DNA of 64,000 bases from NCBI RefSeq assembly GCF_023746595.1, contig NZ_CP080572.1, positions 1,596,530 through 1,660,529 on the forward strand. Reading direction: 5' to 3'. The notes below the pieces were generated by a model. The model was not told where the DNA came from and ran no database searches. It saw nothing but the letters and a program-made list of their open reading frames with translations. The position numbers were made by a program, and so were the translations under genes. This DNA is from Thermococcus argininiproducens (lineage in GTDB: Archaea; Methanobacteriota_B; Thermococci; Thermococcales; Thermococcaceae). Shown piece by piece: positions 50,090-58,735 of this stretch. The first letter of the stretch is position 1. Each line of letters opens with the position of its first letter.

Positions 50090-50235
50090 ACCTACCTGCC
50101 CCTTGTGGGCAGGTTTTGTGAGGGTTCATCTAGCATCCCGTTGCCGATAGCTTCACCCTCACCGGCCGGGTCACGCGGCCACTACCGGCTATCCCCCCAA
50201 CGAGGGAATCGCCAGCTACTTTTCAAATTGTCAAA
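50090..50235 (-). ncRNA. GC-rich structured RNA island, possible TnpB-type element RNA relic
   Basis: A GC-rich block in AT-rich surroundings with several pairings: CCTGCCC/GGGCAGG (50095-50101 with 50107-50113), GTGAGGGT/ACCCTCAC (50118-50125 with 50155-50162), GATAGC/GCTATC (50146-50151 with 50188-50193) and GGCCG/CGGCC (50164-50168 with 50176-50180). The second and third cross (a pseudoknot). An AT-rich TATA-like box tttaaata lies at 50258-50267, which would place a minus-strand transcript start near 50235. A short open stretch (minus strand, ending TAG near 50130) reads AGDSLVGGIAGSGRVTRPV. Together these resemble the 3' RNA end of IS605-type TnpB elements, but a stand-alone ncRNA is equally possible. 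Confidence 0.45.
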
Positions 50236-50312
50236 CCACTTATTACTATTAGGAATAGTATTTAAATTTTTCGACACCCACCTTGAAGTGCTTGCATCCC
50301 CACCGTGAAAGG

Positions 50313-50747
50313 CTAGAGCTTCAAAAAGATAATTTTCAATCTATAACCATGTCTCAGTTCTTCTTGGCTCATCATTTGAAATATATCCCTCAAACCCCCT
50401 TCCACTATCTCACTAAGCTTCTTGTAAAGTTCATAACTATGTTTTTCCCTTATTAATGCTTCTAAGACCAGATTTTCAAGAGTTTTTGGTTCCGCTCGAG
50501 TATCTTGAAAATAAGGTTCTAGGCTTAATACATCTAAATAATCTATGATTGCTGTTCTCTCTAAAGCATTTCCTTCGAGAAACCTCTCTATCGTATGTCT
50601 ATGCCTTAATTCTTCACTTGCAAGCCATTGGAAGTGGTCAACTAAAGAGGGATTTTCATAGGTTGCAAAAGTTTCTCCAAGCTTGTACAAGTTATAAAGT
50701 TCATTTTCCTGATGAATTATATTTTTCAATAGATCCTTAATCTTCAT
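50313..50747 (-). CDS. ferritin-like diiron protein
   Basis: A 144-residue four-helix bundle protein with metal-binding repeats: an early Glu (HQENELY), SEELRHRHTIERF, REKHSYELYKKL and SQEELRHGYRL. These E-x2-H repeats fit the rubrerythrin/ferritin-like superfamily. There is no rubredoxin domain, so it may be an iron-binding or peroxide-scavenging protein. It ends beside the structured RNA island. It is eight bases downstream of the CDF transporter gene and probably co-transcribed. Confidence 0.8.
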   Translation of the reverse strand: MKIKDLLKNIIHQENELYNLYKLGETFATYENPSLVDHFQWLASEELRHRHTIERFLEGNALERTAIIDYLDVLSLEPYFQDTRAEPKTLENLVLEALIREKHSYELYKKLSEIVEGGLRDIFQMMSQEELRHGYRLKIIFLKL

Positions 50748-50754
50748 CCTTCTC

Positions 50755-51615
50755 CTACTCCGTTACACCTTTAATATCTATATGAATAAAGGCAGTCTCA
50801 ACTTCTTCTACTTCTTCAATCCTTTTTTTAACCTCTTCACTTATATCATGAGCTTCTTTAAGGGTGAGTTCTGGCAGTACTTCTATATGTACCTCCACGT
50901 GCAATCTTGGACCTACATAATGTGCCCTTAAATCGTGCATTCCTTTAACTCCCTTAACACTCATTACTTTCTCTTCTATCCTCTTGTAAATATCTTCTGG
51001 CGGAGAAACTCCAGTTAGGTGATTTATATTTTTGACAACTATATCGAAAGCAACTTTTGCAATAAAAAATGCTACGATAATGCCTGCTAAAGAATCCCCA
51101 TAAGAAATCCCAAACTTTTGAAGGAAAAGACCAACTAAAACAACTACGCTACTTAGAGCATCGCTTCGGTGGTGATATGCATCAGCAATAACTATCTGAT
51201 TCCCAAGTTTCTTTCCAATTCTCAGAGAATACTGAGTCATCATTTCTTTGGAAATTATGGAAACTATTGTAATCCCAATCATAAGAGCGTTTACCTCAAT
51301 TGTATATCTTTCAATAATTCTTCCCAAAGCGTCTCTCCCTATCTCATAGGCCACCAAGAATAGCAACACGCCCATGAAAAATGCAAAAAGAGACTCAAAT
51401 CTCGAATGCCCAAATGGATGGCTCTGATCTGCCGGTTTTGAAGCAATTTTAACTCCAAGATATCCTATAACACTAGTCACCACATCTGAGAGAGAATGAA
51501 TTCCATCTGATATTAAAGCCAAACTTGAATGAAGGATACCCACAATAATCTTCACAATACCCAGAACAACGTTTCCTACAATGCTCACTATTAGAGGCTT
51601 ATAAATTGTTTCCAT
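50755..51615 (-). CDS. cation diffusion facilitator transporter
   Basis: A 286-residue CDF protein with six transmembrane helices and a cytoplasmic C-terminal domain. Metal-site residues are in ALISDGIHSLSDV (TM2) and ADAYHHRSDALSSV (TM5). The Asp/His pattern fits Zn/Fe/Mn-type exporters. The pairing with a ferritin-like protein hints at iron; that is inference. The ATG at 51615 is preceded by GGTGAT. A C/D-box sRNA on the same strand lies 19 bases upstream of its start. Confidence 0.88.
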   Translation of the reverse strand: METIYKPLIVSIVGNVVLGIVKIIVGILHSSLALISDGIHSLSDVVTSVIGYLGVKIASKPADQSHPFGHSRFESLFAFFMGVLLFLVAYEIGRDALGRIIERYTIEVNALMIGITIVSIISKEMMTQYSLRIGKKLGNQIVIADAYHHRSDALSSVVVLVGLFLQKFGISYGDSLAGIIVAFFIAKVAFDIVVKNINHLTGVSPPEDIYKRIEEKVMSVKGVKGMHDLRAHYVGPRLHVEVHIEVLPELTLKEAHDISEEVKKRIEEVEEVETAFIHIDIKGVTE

Positions 51616-51633
51616 AATATCACCACAATTGGA

Positions 51634-51692
51634 CCCCTCAGTCCGTCACTCCTTCATCACGAATCAGGTAAGGCTGAACTCTTCATTGGGTG
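51634..51692 (-). ncRNA. C/D-box sRNA, predicted dual 16S rRNA guide
   Basis: Read on the minus strand: closing stem CCC (51688-51690), C box AATGAAG (51681-51687), 13-base guide (51668-51680), D' CTGA (51664-51667), linker, C' GTGATGA (51654-51660), guide (51642-51653), D box CTGA (51638-51641), GGGG. The D guide fits CCGUCACUCC of archaeal 16S h44 (N+5 gives U1406, E. coli numbering) over ten bases. The D' guide fits AAGGCUGAA of h27 (near 902). Both lie at the decoding centre. The rRNA sequences are from memory. Confidence 0.8.
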
Positions 51693-51773
51693 TTATAGAA
51701 TTCTTCACATATTTTTAAAGGTTTTTTCAAAAGACTTTTATTATCAGGTCTCCAGTATCTGATGGTGAAAAAG

Positions 51774-52130
51774 ATGGCAAACAAGCCAAGATACACTATA
51801 AGAGTCTACATGGGAGCAAAAGATAAGTATATTGCTCTAAGCTTGTGGGAAGCCCGCACTGATGAACACGGGAAGTTTAGACCGGCCAACATAAGCATGA
51901 TTATTCATAATGGAGATATTGAAGCAAAAGCCTCCATGAGAACTGAAACCGCTGCCAGATTAGCTGCGGTTCTTTTAAGTATGGTAGCCGAAGCCGAGAA
52001 ATTAACTATGAAAGAAAGGAGGAGAATTAGCATTGAAGAAAGATTTGAAGAACAATTCCTTCTTGAAGATGAGGAGGAAGAAATTCTAGAAAATGTGGAA
52101 GAAATAAAAGCAACTGTTAATGAGGAGTGA
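51774..52130 (+). CDS. hypothetical protein coupled to radical SAM gene
   Basis: A 118-residue protein from ATG 51774 (MANKPRYTIRVYMGAKDKYI) with a GGTGA upstream. It has a beta-rich first half and a helical, very acidic C-terminus with a run of Glu residues (EDEEEEILENVEEIK). It is of unknown family; it might bind a nucleic acid or the neighbouring enzyme. Its end overlaps the radical SAM frame (GAGTGATTC), so the two are translationally coupled. Confidence 0.65.
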   Translation: MANKPRYTIRVYMGAKDKYIALSLWEARTDEHGKFRPANISMIIHNGDIEAKASMRTETAARLAAVLLSMVAEAEKLTMKERRRISIEERFEEQFLLEDEEEEILENVEEIKATVNEE

Positions 52131-52135
52131 TTCAT

Positions 52136-52963
52136 GTGAAAAAGCTTAAAGTTTATATTCCTGGAATCTCCTTTCCCTCTCTTTCACTTACGGGAAATTA
52201 CTGCACACTAAACTGTGCTCATTGTGGAAAGCACTATCTTGAGAGTATGAAAAAAGTTGAAAAATCAAACCTTGTAGAGTACTGTAAGAACCTAGAAAAA
52301 GAAGGATACAAAGGGTGTCTCTTAAGCGGGGGAATGGATTCAAGACTAAAAGTACCTTTAGACATGTACGCCAATGAGATAAAGAAAATAAAAAAAGAAA
52401 CAAAGCTCAAGCTCAATGCTCATGTGGGGTTCATCGATGAAAGTGACTTAGAGTGGTTAAAATACGTTGATGTGGTTTCTCTAGATTTTGTTGGGGAAGA
52501 TGATGTCATCAAAAGAGTGTACAAAATCAAGAAACGAGTTGAAGATTACCTTGGAATAATTGAGCTATTGACATCAAATGGAATTAAAGTTGCCCCCCAT
52601 ATAACAGTGGGTCTTGATTTTGGGAAAATTTGGTGGGAGTACAAAGCTATTGAATTACTTGCCCACTATCCTGTTGATGTTCTTGTTCTTGATGTTCTAA
52701 TCCCTACTAGAGGTACTGAAATGGAAAACACAATCCCCCCTTCTGTAGATAAATCCTTAGAAGTTGTTAAATATGCACGGGACACGTTCAATGGAGAGCT
52801 AAGCATTGGATGCATGAGGCCCCTTGGGAAATGGCGTTTAGAATTCGACAGGGGAGCCATATTAATAGGGGTTGACCGAATAACAAATCCACCAAGAAAA
52901 ATTATTGAATGGGCAAAGAAAATAAGGGATATTGAAATTATCTATGAATGTTGTGTCATGTAA
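52136..52963 (+). CDS. radical SAM protein of the BioB/LipS-like type
   Basis: About 275 residues if translation begins at GTG 52136 behind GAGTGAT (a GTG at 52127 would add three). The cluster motif is CTLNCAHC (Cx3Cx2C), with a GG motif LLSGGMDSR and a TIM-barrel with MRPLGKWRLEFDRGAIL. The C-terminus ends in ECCVM, an unusual vicinal Cys pair. The organisation recalls biotin-synthase-like enzymes, including the archaeal lipoyl synthase LipS2 group, but I am not sure. It is paired with the preceding small gene. Confidence 0.75.
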   Translation: MKKLKVYIPGISFPSLSLTGNYCTLNCAHCGKHYLESMKKVEKSNLVEYCKNLEKEGYKGCLLSGGMDSRLKVPLDMYANEIKKIKKETKLKLNAHVGFIDESDLEWLKYVDVVSLDFVGEDDVIKRVYKIKKRVEDYLGIIELLTSNGIKVAPHITVGLDFGKIWWEYKAIELLAHYPVDVLVLDVLIPTRGTEMENTIPPSVDKSLEVVKYARDTFNGELSIGCMRPLGKWRLEFDRGAILIGVDRITNPPRKIIEWAKKIRDIEIIYECCVM

Positions 52964-52964
52964 G

Positions 52965-53891
52965 CTAGAAATAGAGAGCATAGACAAAGTATGCATAAAG
53001 AATTAAAAGCACGACACTTGTCTTTCGTCCTACCCTATTGTTAAGCCTTAGAGAAATAGCGAGTATCCCCATTACGAACAAAGTTAATGGTGCAATAAAT
53101 GTATAAATCGTGTGATCTACCTTTATAGGTCTGATTAATGCTGCAATACCAATTACCATTAAGATATCTAATATGTTTGCTCCAACGACATTTCCAACAC
53201 TTATATTGGGGATTTTCTTTAACGTAGCAGTTAATGAATTTGCGAATTCCGGAAGGGAAGTTCCTATAGAAACTAGTGTTAATCCAATGACTACCTCTGG
53301 AACCCCCAAAGCCGTGGCAATCTTTACAGCGCTGTCTACCACAAGTCTAGCTCCAATAACTACGATTAATCCACTCGCAAACAAGATTGCAATCTCTTTT
53401 TTGGGGTTTCCTTTCCCTTCTTTGGCTTCTTCGAAGGTTATATGCTTTTTATAGAGGTAATAGAGAAATCCAACATAGATCAAGATCAGAGAAAACCCTT
53501 CAACTCTTGAAATCAATAGATCCCTCATCAAAAACCACGCGTAAATCGTGACGCCAATCATGAAAAGAGAGTTTTTCCATGCTATTTCATCCACATCAAG
53601 GGGCATTATAAGAGATGAAACTCCTAAAATCAAGGCAATATTCGCTAAGGCACTCCCAATAGCATTCCCAAGTGCTATGTCGCCAAGTCCCTTATAAGCC
53701 GCTATTGCAGAGGTTGTAACCTCTGGAAGCGTTGTGGCAATACTAGCCAACACTAAGGCTATTAAAAACTCGCTAACCCCAAATCCTTTGGCCACTCTTG
53801 TTGCAGCTTCTACAAATAAATCACTTCCCTTGATCAACATTGCCAAACCTAGGACGAAGAGACCAAAAGTTACGATGTACTCTATCGCCAT
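52965..53891 (-). CDS. CaCA-family sodium/calcium exchanger
   Basis: A 308-residue ten-helix antiporter. The two alpha-repeats are visible: ALVLASIATTLPEVTTSA and IGLTLVSIGTSLPEFANS, with the acidic ion-coordinating residues. The halves face opposite ways. It resembles the structurally known NCX_Mj of Methanocaldococcus. It moves Na+ in exchange for Ca2+. No partner; convergent with the radical SAM gene with one base between. Confidence 0.9.
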   Translation of the reverse strand: MAIEYIVTFGLFVLGLAMLIKGSDLFVEAATRVAKGFGVSEFLIALVLASIATTLPEVTTSAIAAYKGLGDIALGNAIGSALANIALILGVSSLIMPLDVDEIAWKNSLFMIGVTIYAWFLMRDLLISRVEGFSLILIYVGFLYYLYKKHITFEEAKEGKGNPKKEIAILFASGLIVVIGARLVVDSAVKIATALGVPEVVIGLTLVSIGTSLPEFANSLTATLKKIPNISVGNVVGANILDILMVIGIAALIRPIKVDHTIYTFIAPLTLFVMGILAISLRLNNRVGRKTSVVLLILYAYFVYALYF

Positions 53892-53988
53892 TTTGCCCTC
53901 CCGAGGGAATTAAAGGATAGGGATTTTAAAGCCTTTGGGTGAAAAGCCTAAAAGAGATTAGTACCAAAATCCAGCAGAGGTGACGAAG

Positions 53989-54648
53989 ATGAACATTGCC
54001 AAATATATCGACCATACAAACCTAAAATCTTATGCAACTAAGGAAGATATAATAAAACTATGTGAAGAAGCGAAGAAGTATGGATTTTATGCAGTCTGTG
54101 TAAATCCATATAGAGTAAAACTAGCAAAAGAGCACCTCAAGGGCACAGATATTAAGGTAGCAAGTGTAATAGGGTTCCCTCTAGGAGCAACACCCACAGA
54201 AGTAAAGGTTTTTGAAGCAAAAAAAGCTCTCGAAAATGGAGCAGATGAGCTTGACATGGTAATCAACATTGGAGCATTAAAGGATAAAGACTACGAATAT
54301 GTCAAGAAGGATATAGAGGACGTTGTTAAAGTAGCACATGAAAATGGAGCAATAGTCAAAGTAATTATTGAGACATGCTATTTAACTGAGGAAGAAAAGG
54401 AGATTGCATGCAAACTTGCCGTGGAAGCTGGAGCTGATTTTGTTAAGACTTCAACCGGTTTTGGAACTGGTGGAGCTACTATTGAAGATGTAAAACTAAT
54501 GCGCAAAATAGTTGGAGAAAAAGTAGGTGTCAAAGCAGCAGGGGGCATAAGAACTTACAAACAGGCCATAGAAATGATACGAGCAGGGGCAAATAGAATA
54601 GGTACTTCAAGTGGTGTAAAAATTGTCGAAGGGGCAAGAAATGAGTGA
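53989..54648 (+). CDS. deoC: deoxyribose-phosphate aldolase
   Basis: A 219-residue class I aldolase (TIM barrel) that cleaves 2-deoxyribose-5-phosphate to acetaldehyde and glyceraldehyde-3-phosphate. Motifs: YIDHTNLK at the N-terminus, [11 protein letters not shown], the Schiff-base lysine in [10 protein letters not shown] and KAAGGIRT. The start is ATG 53989 behind GAGGTGA. Its stop overlaps the start of the following A-domain gene (ATGA type), so the enzyme and the small shell-like protein are translationally coupled. DeoC is a known candidate cargo of family 4 encapsulins. Confidence 0.95.
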   Translation: MNIAKYIDHTNLKSYATKEDIIKLCEEAKKYGFYAVCVNPYRVKLAKEHLKGTDIKVASVIGFPLGATPTEVKVFEAKKALENGADELDMVINIGALKDKDYEYVKKDIEDVVKVAHENGAIVKVIIETCYLTEEEKEIACKLAVEAGADFVKTSTGFGTGGATIEDVKLMRKIVGEKVGVKAAGGIRTYKQAIEMIRAGANRIGTSSGVKIVEGARNE

Positions 54649-54928
54649 ACTTTTAAGACTTTTAACAACTGTTATAAGAGAAATAGAAGAGGATGGTTTT
54701 CAGCCAAAAATCGCATTAGTTGGCCCTAAGTTTGCAGAAAAGGGTATGAAAGAGCTAAAAAATCTCAACTTAAAAGTATATATTGTAGAAGAATTAAACT
54801 GTGATGCAATAATTGGAGACCCACGGTTTATAGGACATCTCCGAAAGGCCTCAAGACGGGTGTCATTGGAACCATTAATGGAAGAAAGAGAGTTCTGGGA
54901 AGAAATGGAAGAAATACAAAAGCTCTAA
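54641..54928 (+). CDS. family 4 (A-domain) encapsulin-like shell protein
   Basis: A 95-residue protein starting [15 protein letters not shown]. It is mixed alpha/beta and resembles the isolated A-domain of HK97-fold shell proteins, as known for family 4 encapsulins of hyperthermophilic archaea: [15 protein letters not shown], a central [16 protein letters not shown] and a closing RRVSLEPL. I recall that surveys place these small genes next to deoC; the gene starts inside the deoC stop. The assignment is from memory plus context. If right, it would form an open or partial shell around the aldolase. Four-base overlap with the convergent gene. Confidence 0.65.
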   Translation: MSELLRLLTTVIREIEEDGFQPKIALVGPKFAEKGMKELKNLNLKVYIVEELNCDAIIGDPRFIGHLRKASRRVSLEPLMEEREFWEEMEEIQKL

Positions 54929-55527
54929 ATTTGGAGAGATACTAATACGTCCTTTATTCTTCTTTTTATAACATGTCCCAAGCCACCGCCAACCACAATA
55001 CCAGTGACTGCTTGGAGAGTATTTCCAGGAATCTCTGCTATGGCTCCGCCCCATCCATAAACGTAGACTTCTACAAAAAAGTAGCCCAGAACCATTAAAC
55101 CTCCACCAAGGATCGTTGCAAGGAGTATTGCGGTAAAATCATCTTTCTTGGAGGTAATATATCCTATAACGAATCCTTCTACACCTTTTATTATCAAAGT
55201 AAATGGTGCCCAGTGAGCATAGCCAGTTATAATGTCTGCCATTGCTGATCCAAAACCGCCGGCAAAGGCTCCTATGGTGGGCCCAAAAAGAACGGCTACC
55301 AACATTACCATGGTATCTCCAATGTTAATGTATCCACTGGTCAAAGGAGTAGGTACTTGAATTGCCATTGTAACCACTGCAACAAGAGCCGCCATTACTC
55401 CAGAAAGTGCCACTCCAACTGCAACCTCAAATACTCTTTTTTTAAGTATGAACAAGTAAGCAAAATAAAGCACTGCCACCGCAATTATAATCCATTTGGC
55501 GTATGGGGCTACTGCCTCAATCGCCAT
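54925..55527 (-). CDS. ECF transporter S component
   Basis: A 200-residue membrane protein with six helices and the ECF S-component look: the early VGVALSGVMAALVAV helix, then GYINIGDTMVMLVAVLFGP and AGGFGSAMADIITGYA, typical of QueT/vitamin S components. The ligand cannot be named with confidence; queuosine-like, thiamine or pantothenate are possible. The start is ATG 55527 behind GAGGTGAT. A palindrome CAAGTTAAAACTTG at 55554-55567 lies in the promoter area. Confidence 0.8.
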   Translation of the reverse strand: MAIEAVAPYAKWIIIAVAVLYFAYLFILKKRVFEVAVGVALSGVMAALVAVVTMAIQVPTPLTSGYINIGDTMVMLVAVLFGPTIGAFAGGFGSAMADIITGYAHWAPFTLIIKGVEGFVIGYITSKKDDFTAILLATILGGGLMVLGYFFVEVYVYGWGGAIAEIPGNTLQAVTGIVVGGGLGHVIKRRIKDVLVSLQI

Positions 55528-55637
55528 TCTCATCACCTCACTTTATTTATTTTTCAAGTTAAAACTTGAGATAAAGGTTTAAAAATTTTTCTCTCAAAAA
55601 CGCAAGAACAGAAAAGCAAAAGAAAAACAAATAGAAA

Positions 55638-56987
<1,350 letters not shown>

Positions 56988-57139
56988 TCACCGTTGTATA
57001 GAATATTTTCCACCTATATAATTTTATGTTCACTAAAAGCTACTTTTAGTCGAAAAAGTTTCGGGATTCGTGAAAAAGAAGAAGTAGTTTTGCAATAAAA
57101 CTAAAAGAAAAAGTTGCAAAATAAATTCACAAAAAGAAT

Positions 57140-58135
57140 TTATTCTTCTTGTACCTGAGATTTCCAATTTTCCAAGAGCTCCTTTACAGAGTTTGCTGCA
57201 ACGGCTCCCTGACCAACTGCGACTGCAATTTGCTTAAATACATTTGTTATATCACCTGCAGCAAAAAGCCCTTTTATCTTTGTTCTCATGTACATGTCAA
57301 CAGGTATATACCCCTGCTCGTCTGTAATACCCAAATGCTTAACAAAATCAGTTTTTGGCTCGTAACCTATGAAAACGAATACTCCATCAATTTTTTTCTC
57401 AGATATCTCACCAGTCTTAACGTTCTTCAAGACAACGCTTTCAACTTTTTTGTCTCCCTTGATTTCTACAACGACAGTGTTCAACAATGTAGGAATTCCT
57501 TTCTGCTTGAATCTATCTTGAAGTATTTTATCCGCTCTAAACTGCTCTCTTCTGTGTACTAGGGTTACATTAACCCCGATTTCATTAAGATATAAGGCCT
57601 CCTGAAGTGCAGTATTTCCCCCACCTACAACTATAACATCCTTGCCCTTAAATAAGGGGCCATCACAGGTTGCACAGTAACTAACGCCTCTTCCATAGAA
57701 TTTATCTTCCCCTGGAACCCTAAGCTTTCTAGGTTCGGCTCCCACCGTTATTATAACACTCCTAGCTTTGTAGACCTTCCCATTCTTTGTTTTTACTTCA
57801 AATTTACATGGGCCCTCGTAGTAAGCACACTCTGCCGGATCTATCCTCTCTACTTCATCAAAAATTATTGGCACATCAAGCTTTTTTACTTGTTCATGCA
57901 TCCTATTAGCTAGTTCAGAGCCTTTCACTCCATCTGGAAATCCAGGATAATTTTCAATGATGTCTGTGAGAGCAACATTTCCCCCTATGTCTTTTGAGAT
58001 TATCAATGTATCAAATCCATAACGAGCTGAATATATAGCTGCTGTAAATCCTGCAGGGCCTGCTCCAATTATTAGAACGTCCCAAGTTTTTGTCTCGTCA
58101 ATGCCGCCTTGTGATAAACCTCCCAAACTGAACAT
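57140..58135 (-). CDS. trxB: thioredoxin reductase
   Basis: A 331-residue FAD- and NAD(P)H-dependent disulfide reductase. The FAD motif is VLIIGAGPAGFTAAIY, the redox-active site is SYCATCDGPLF (CATC), and the NADPH domain has VIVVGGGNTALQEA. It reduces thioredoxin or glutaredoxin-like protein disulfide oxidoreductase in this order. The start is ATG 58135 behind GGAGGTGG; the extra 19 residues of the longer frame precede the ribosome-binding site. Confidence 0.94.
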   Translation of the reverse strand: MFSLGGLSQGGIDETKTWDVLIIGAGPAGFTAAIYSARYGFDTLIISKDIGGNVALTDIIENYPGFPDGVKGSELANRMHEQVKKLDVPIIFDEVERIDPAECAYYEGPCKFEVKTKNGKVYKARSVIITVGAEPRKLRVPGEDKFYGRGVSYCATCDGPLFKGKDVIVVGGGNTALQEALYLNEIGVNVTLVHRREQFRADKILQDRFKQKGIPTLLNTVVVEIKGDKKVESVVLKNVKTGEISEKKIDGVFVFIGYEPKTDFVKHLGITDEQGYIPVDMYMRTKIKGLFAAGDITNVFKQIAVAVGQGAVAANSVKELLENWKSQVQEE

Positions 58136-58201
58136 CTTCCCCACCTCCAGTTTGCAACTTTTGGTTGAATACTTAAAAACATTATGGAACAACTTTGGGA
58201 A

Positions 58202-58735
58202 CTAAATTAATTTCACCTCTTTATCCACTATTAAATGAAGAACATACCCTAGAAAGGCTACAAACCCCATAAATAAAGCCTCTCCAAATTTAAAAACGAG
58301 CCCATGTCTACATAAGGCAAAGATGGATAAACCGTAAATTGTGGCAAAGGTAATAGAGTGTACTATCCCTCTATGTTTTGGGAGCATGGCAGAAAATGCA
58401 TACCACGCCCCTACTGCAAAAAAAGCTCCTACTGCCCATGCAACACTTTCATCCATCCAGGTCTCATTTCCGAACGAAAGATAACCTCTAACCCTAACGA
58501 ATACCGCACTGCCTACGAATACTGAAACTATAGGTTTTATTCCTCTATGTATTAGTGCCTCTGGATGATCAAGATCAGGTAAATCAGCTCCAAGAACATA
58601 AACGCCATACCCAAAAATCATTGCCATCAAACTCAATTCAAACGGAATATTTGCATATTGTTTTAGAAAAGATGCAAAAAAAACTGCTAAGGGATAAGTT
58701 AGAAGGCCACTGAGAACATGGCCATTATAATTCAT
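58202..58735 (-). CDS. metal-dependent membrane hydrolase (YdjM/DUF457 type)
   Basis: A 177-residue membrane protein with about four helices and the DUF457 pattern: NGHVLSG at the N-terminus, GADLPDLDHPEAL and LPKHRGIVHSIT. These His/Asp clusters suggest metal binding at the membrane interface. Possible phospholipase-like or lipid-related function; unproven. It overlaps the preceding ATPase gene by four bases, so the two are translated as a pair. Confidence 0.75.
   Translation of the reverse strand: MNYNGHVLSGLLTYPLAVFFASFLKQYANIPFELSLMAMIFGYGVYVLGADLPDLDHPEALIHRGIKPIVSVFVGSAVFVRVRGYLSFGNETWMDESVAWAVGAFFAVGAWYAFSAMLPKHRGIVHSITFATIYGLSIFALCRHGLVFKFGEALFMGFVAFLGYVLHLIVDKEVKLI

Noticed and set aside
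50095-50113. CCTGCCC/GGGCAGG hairpin as a simple terminator
   Set aside because: It is part of a larger structure with crossing pairings and lacks a T-run at the right place on the minus strand.
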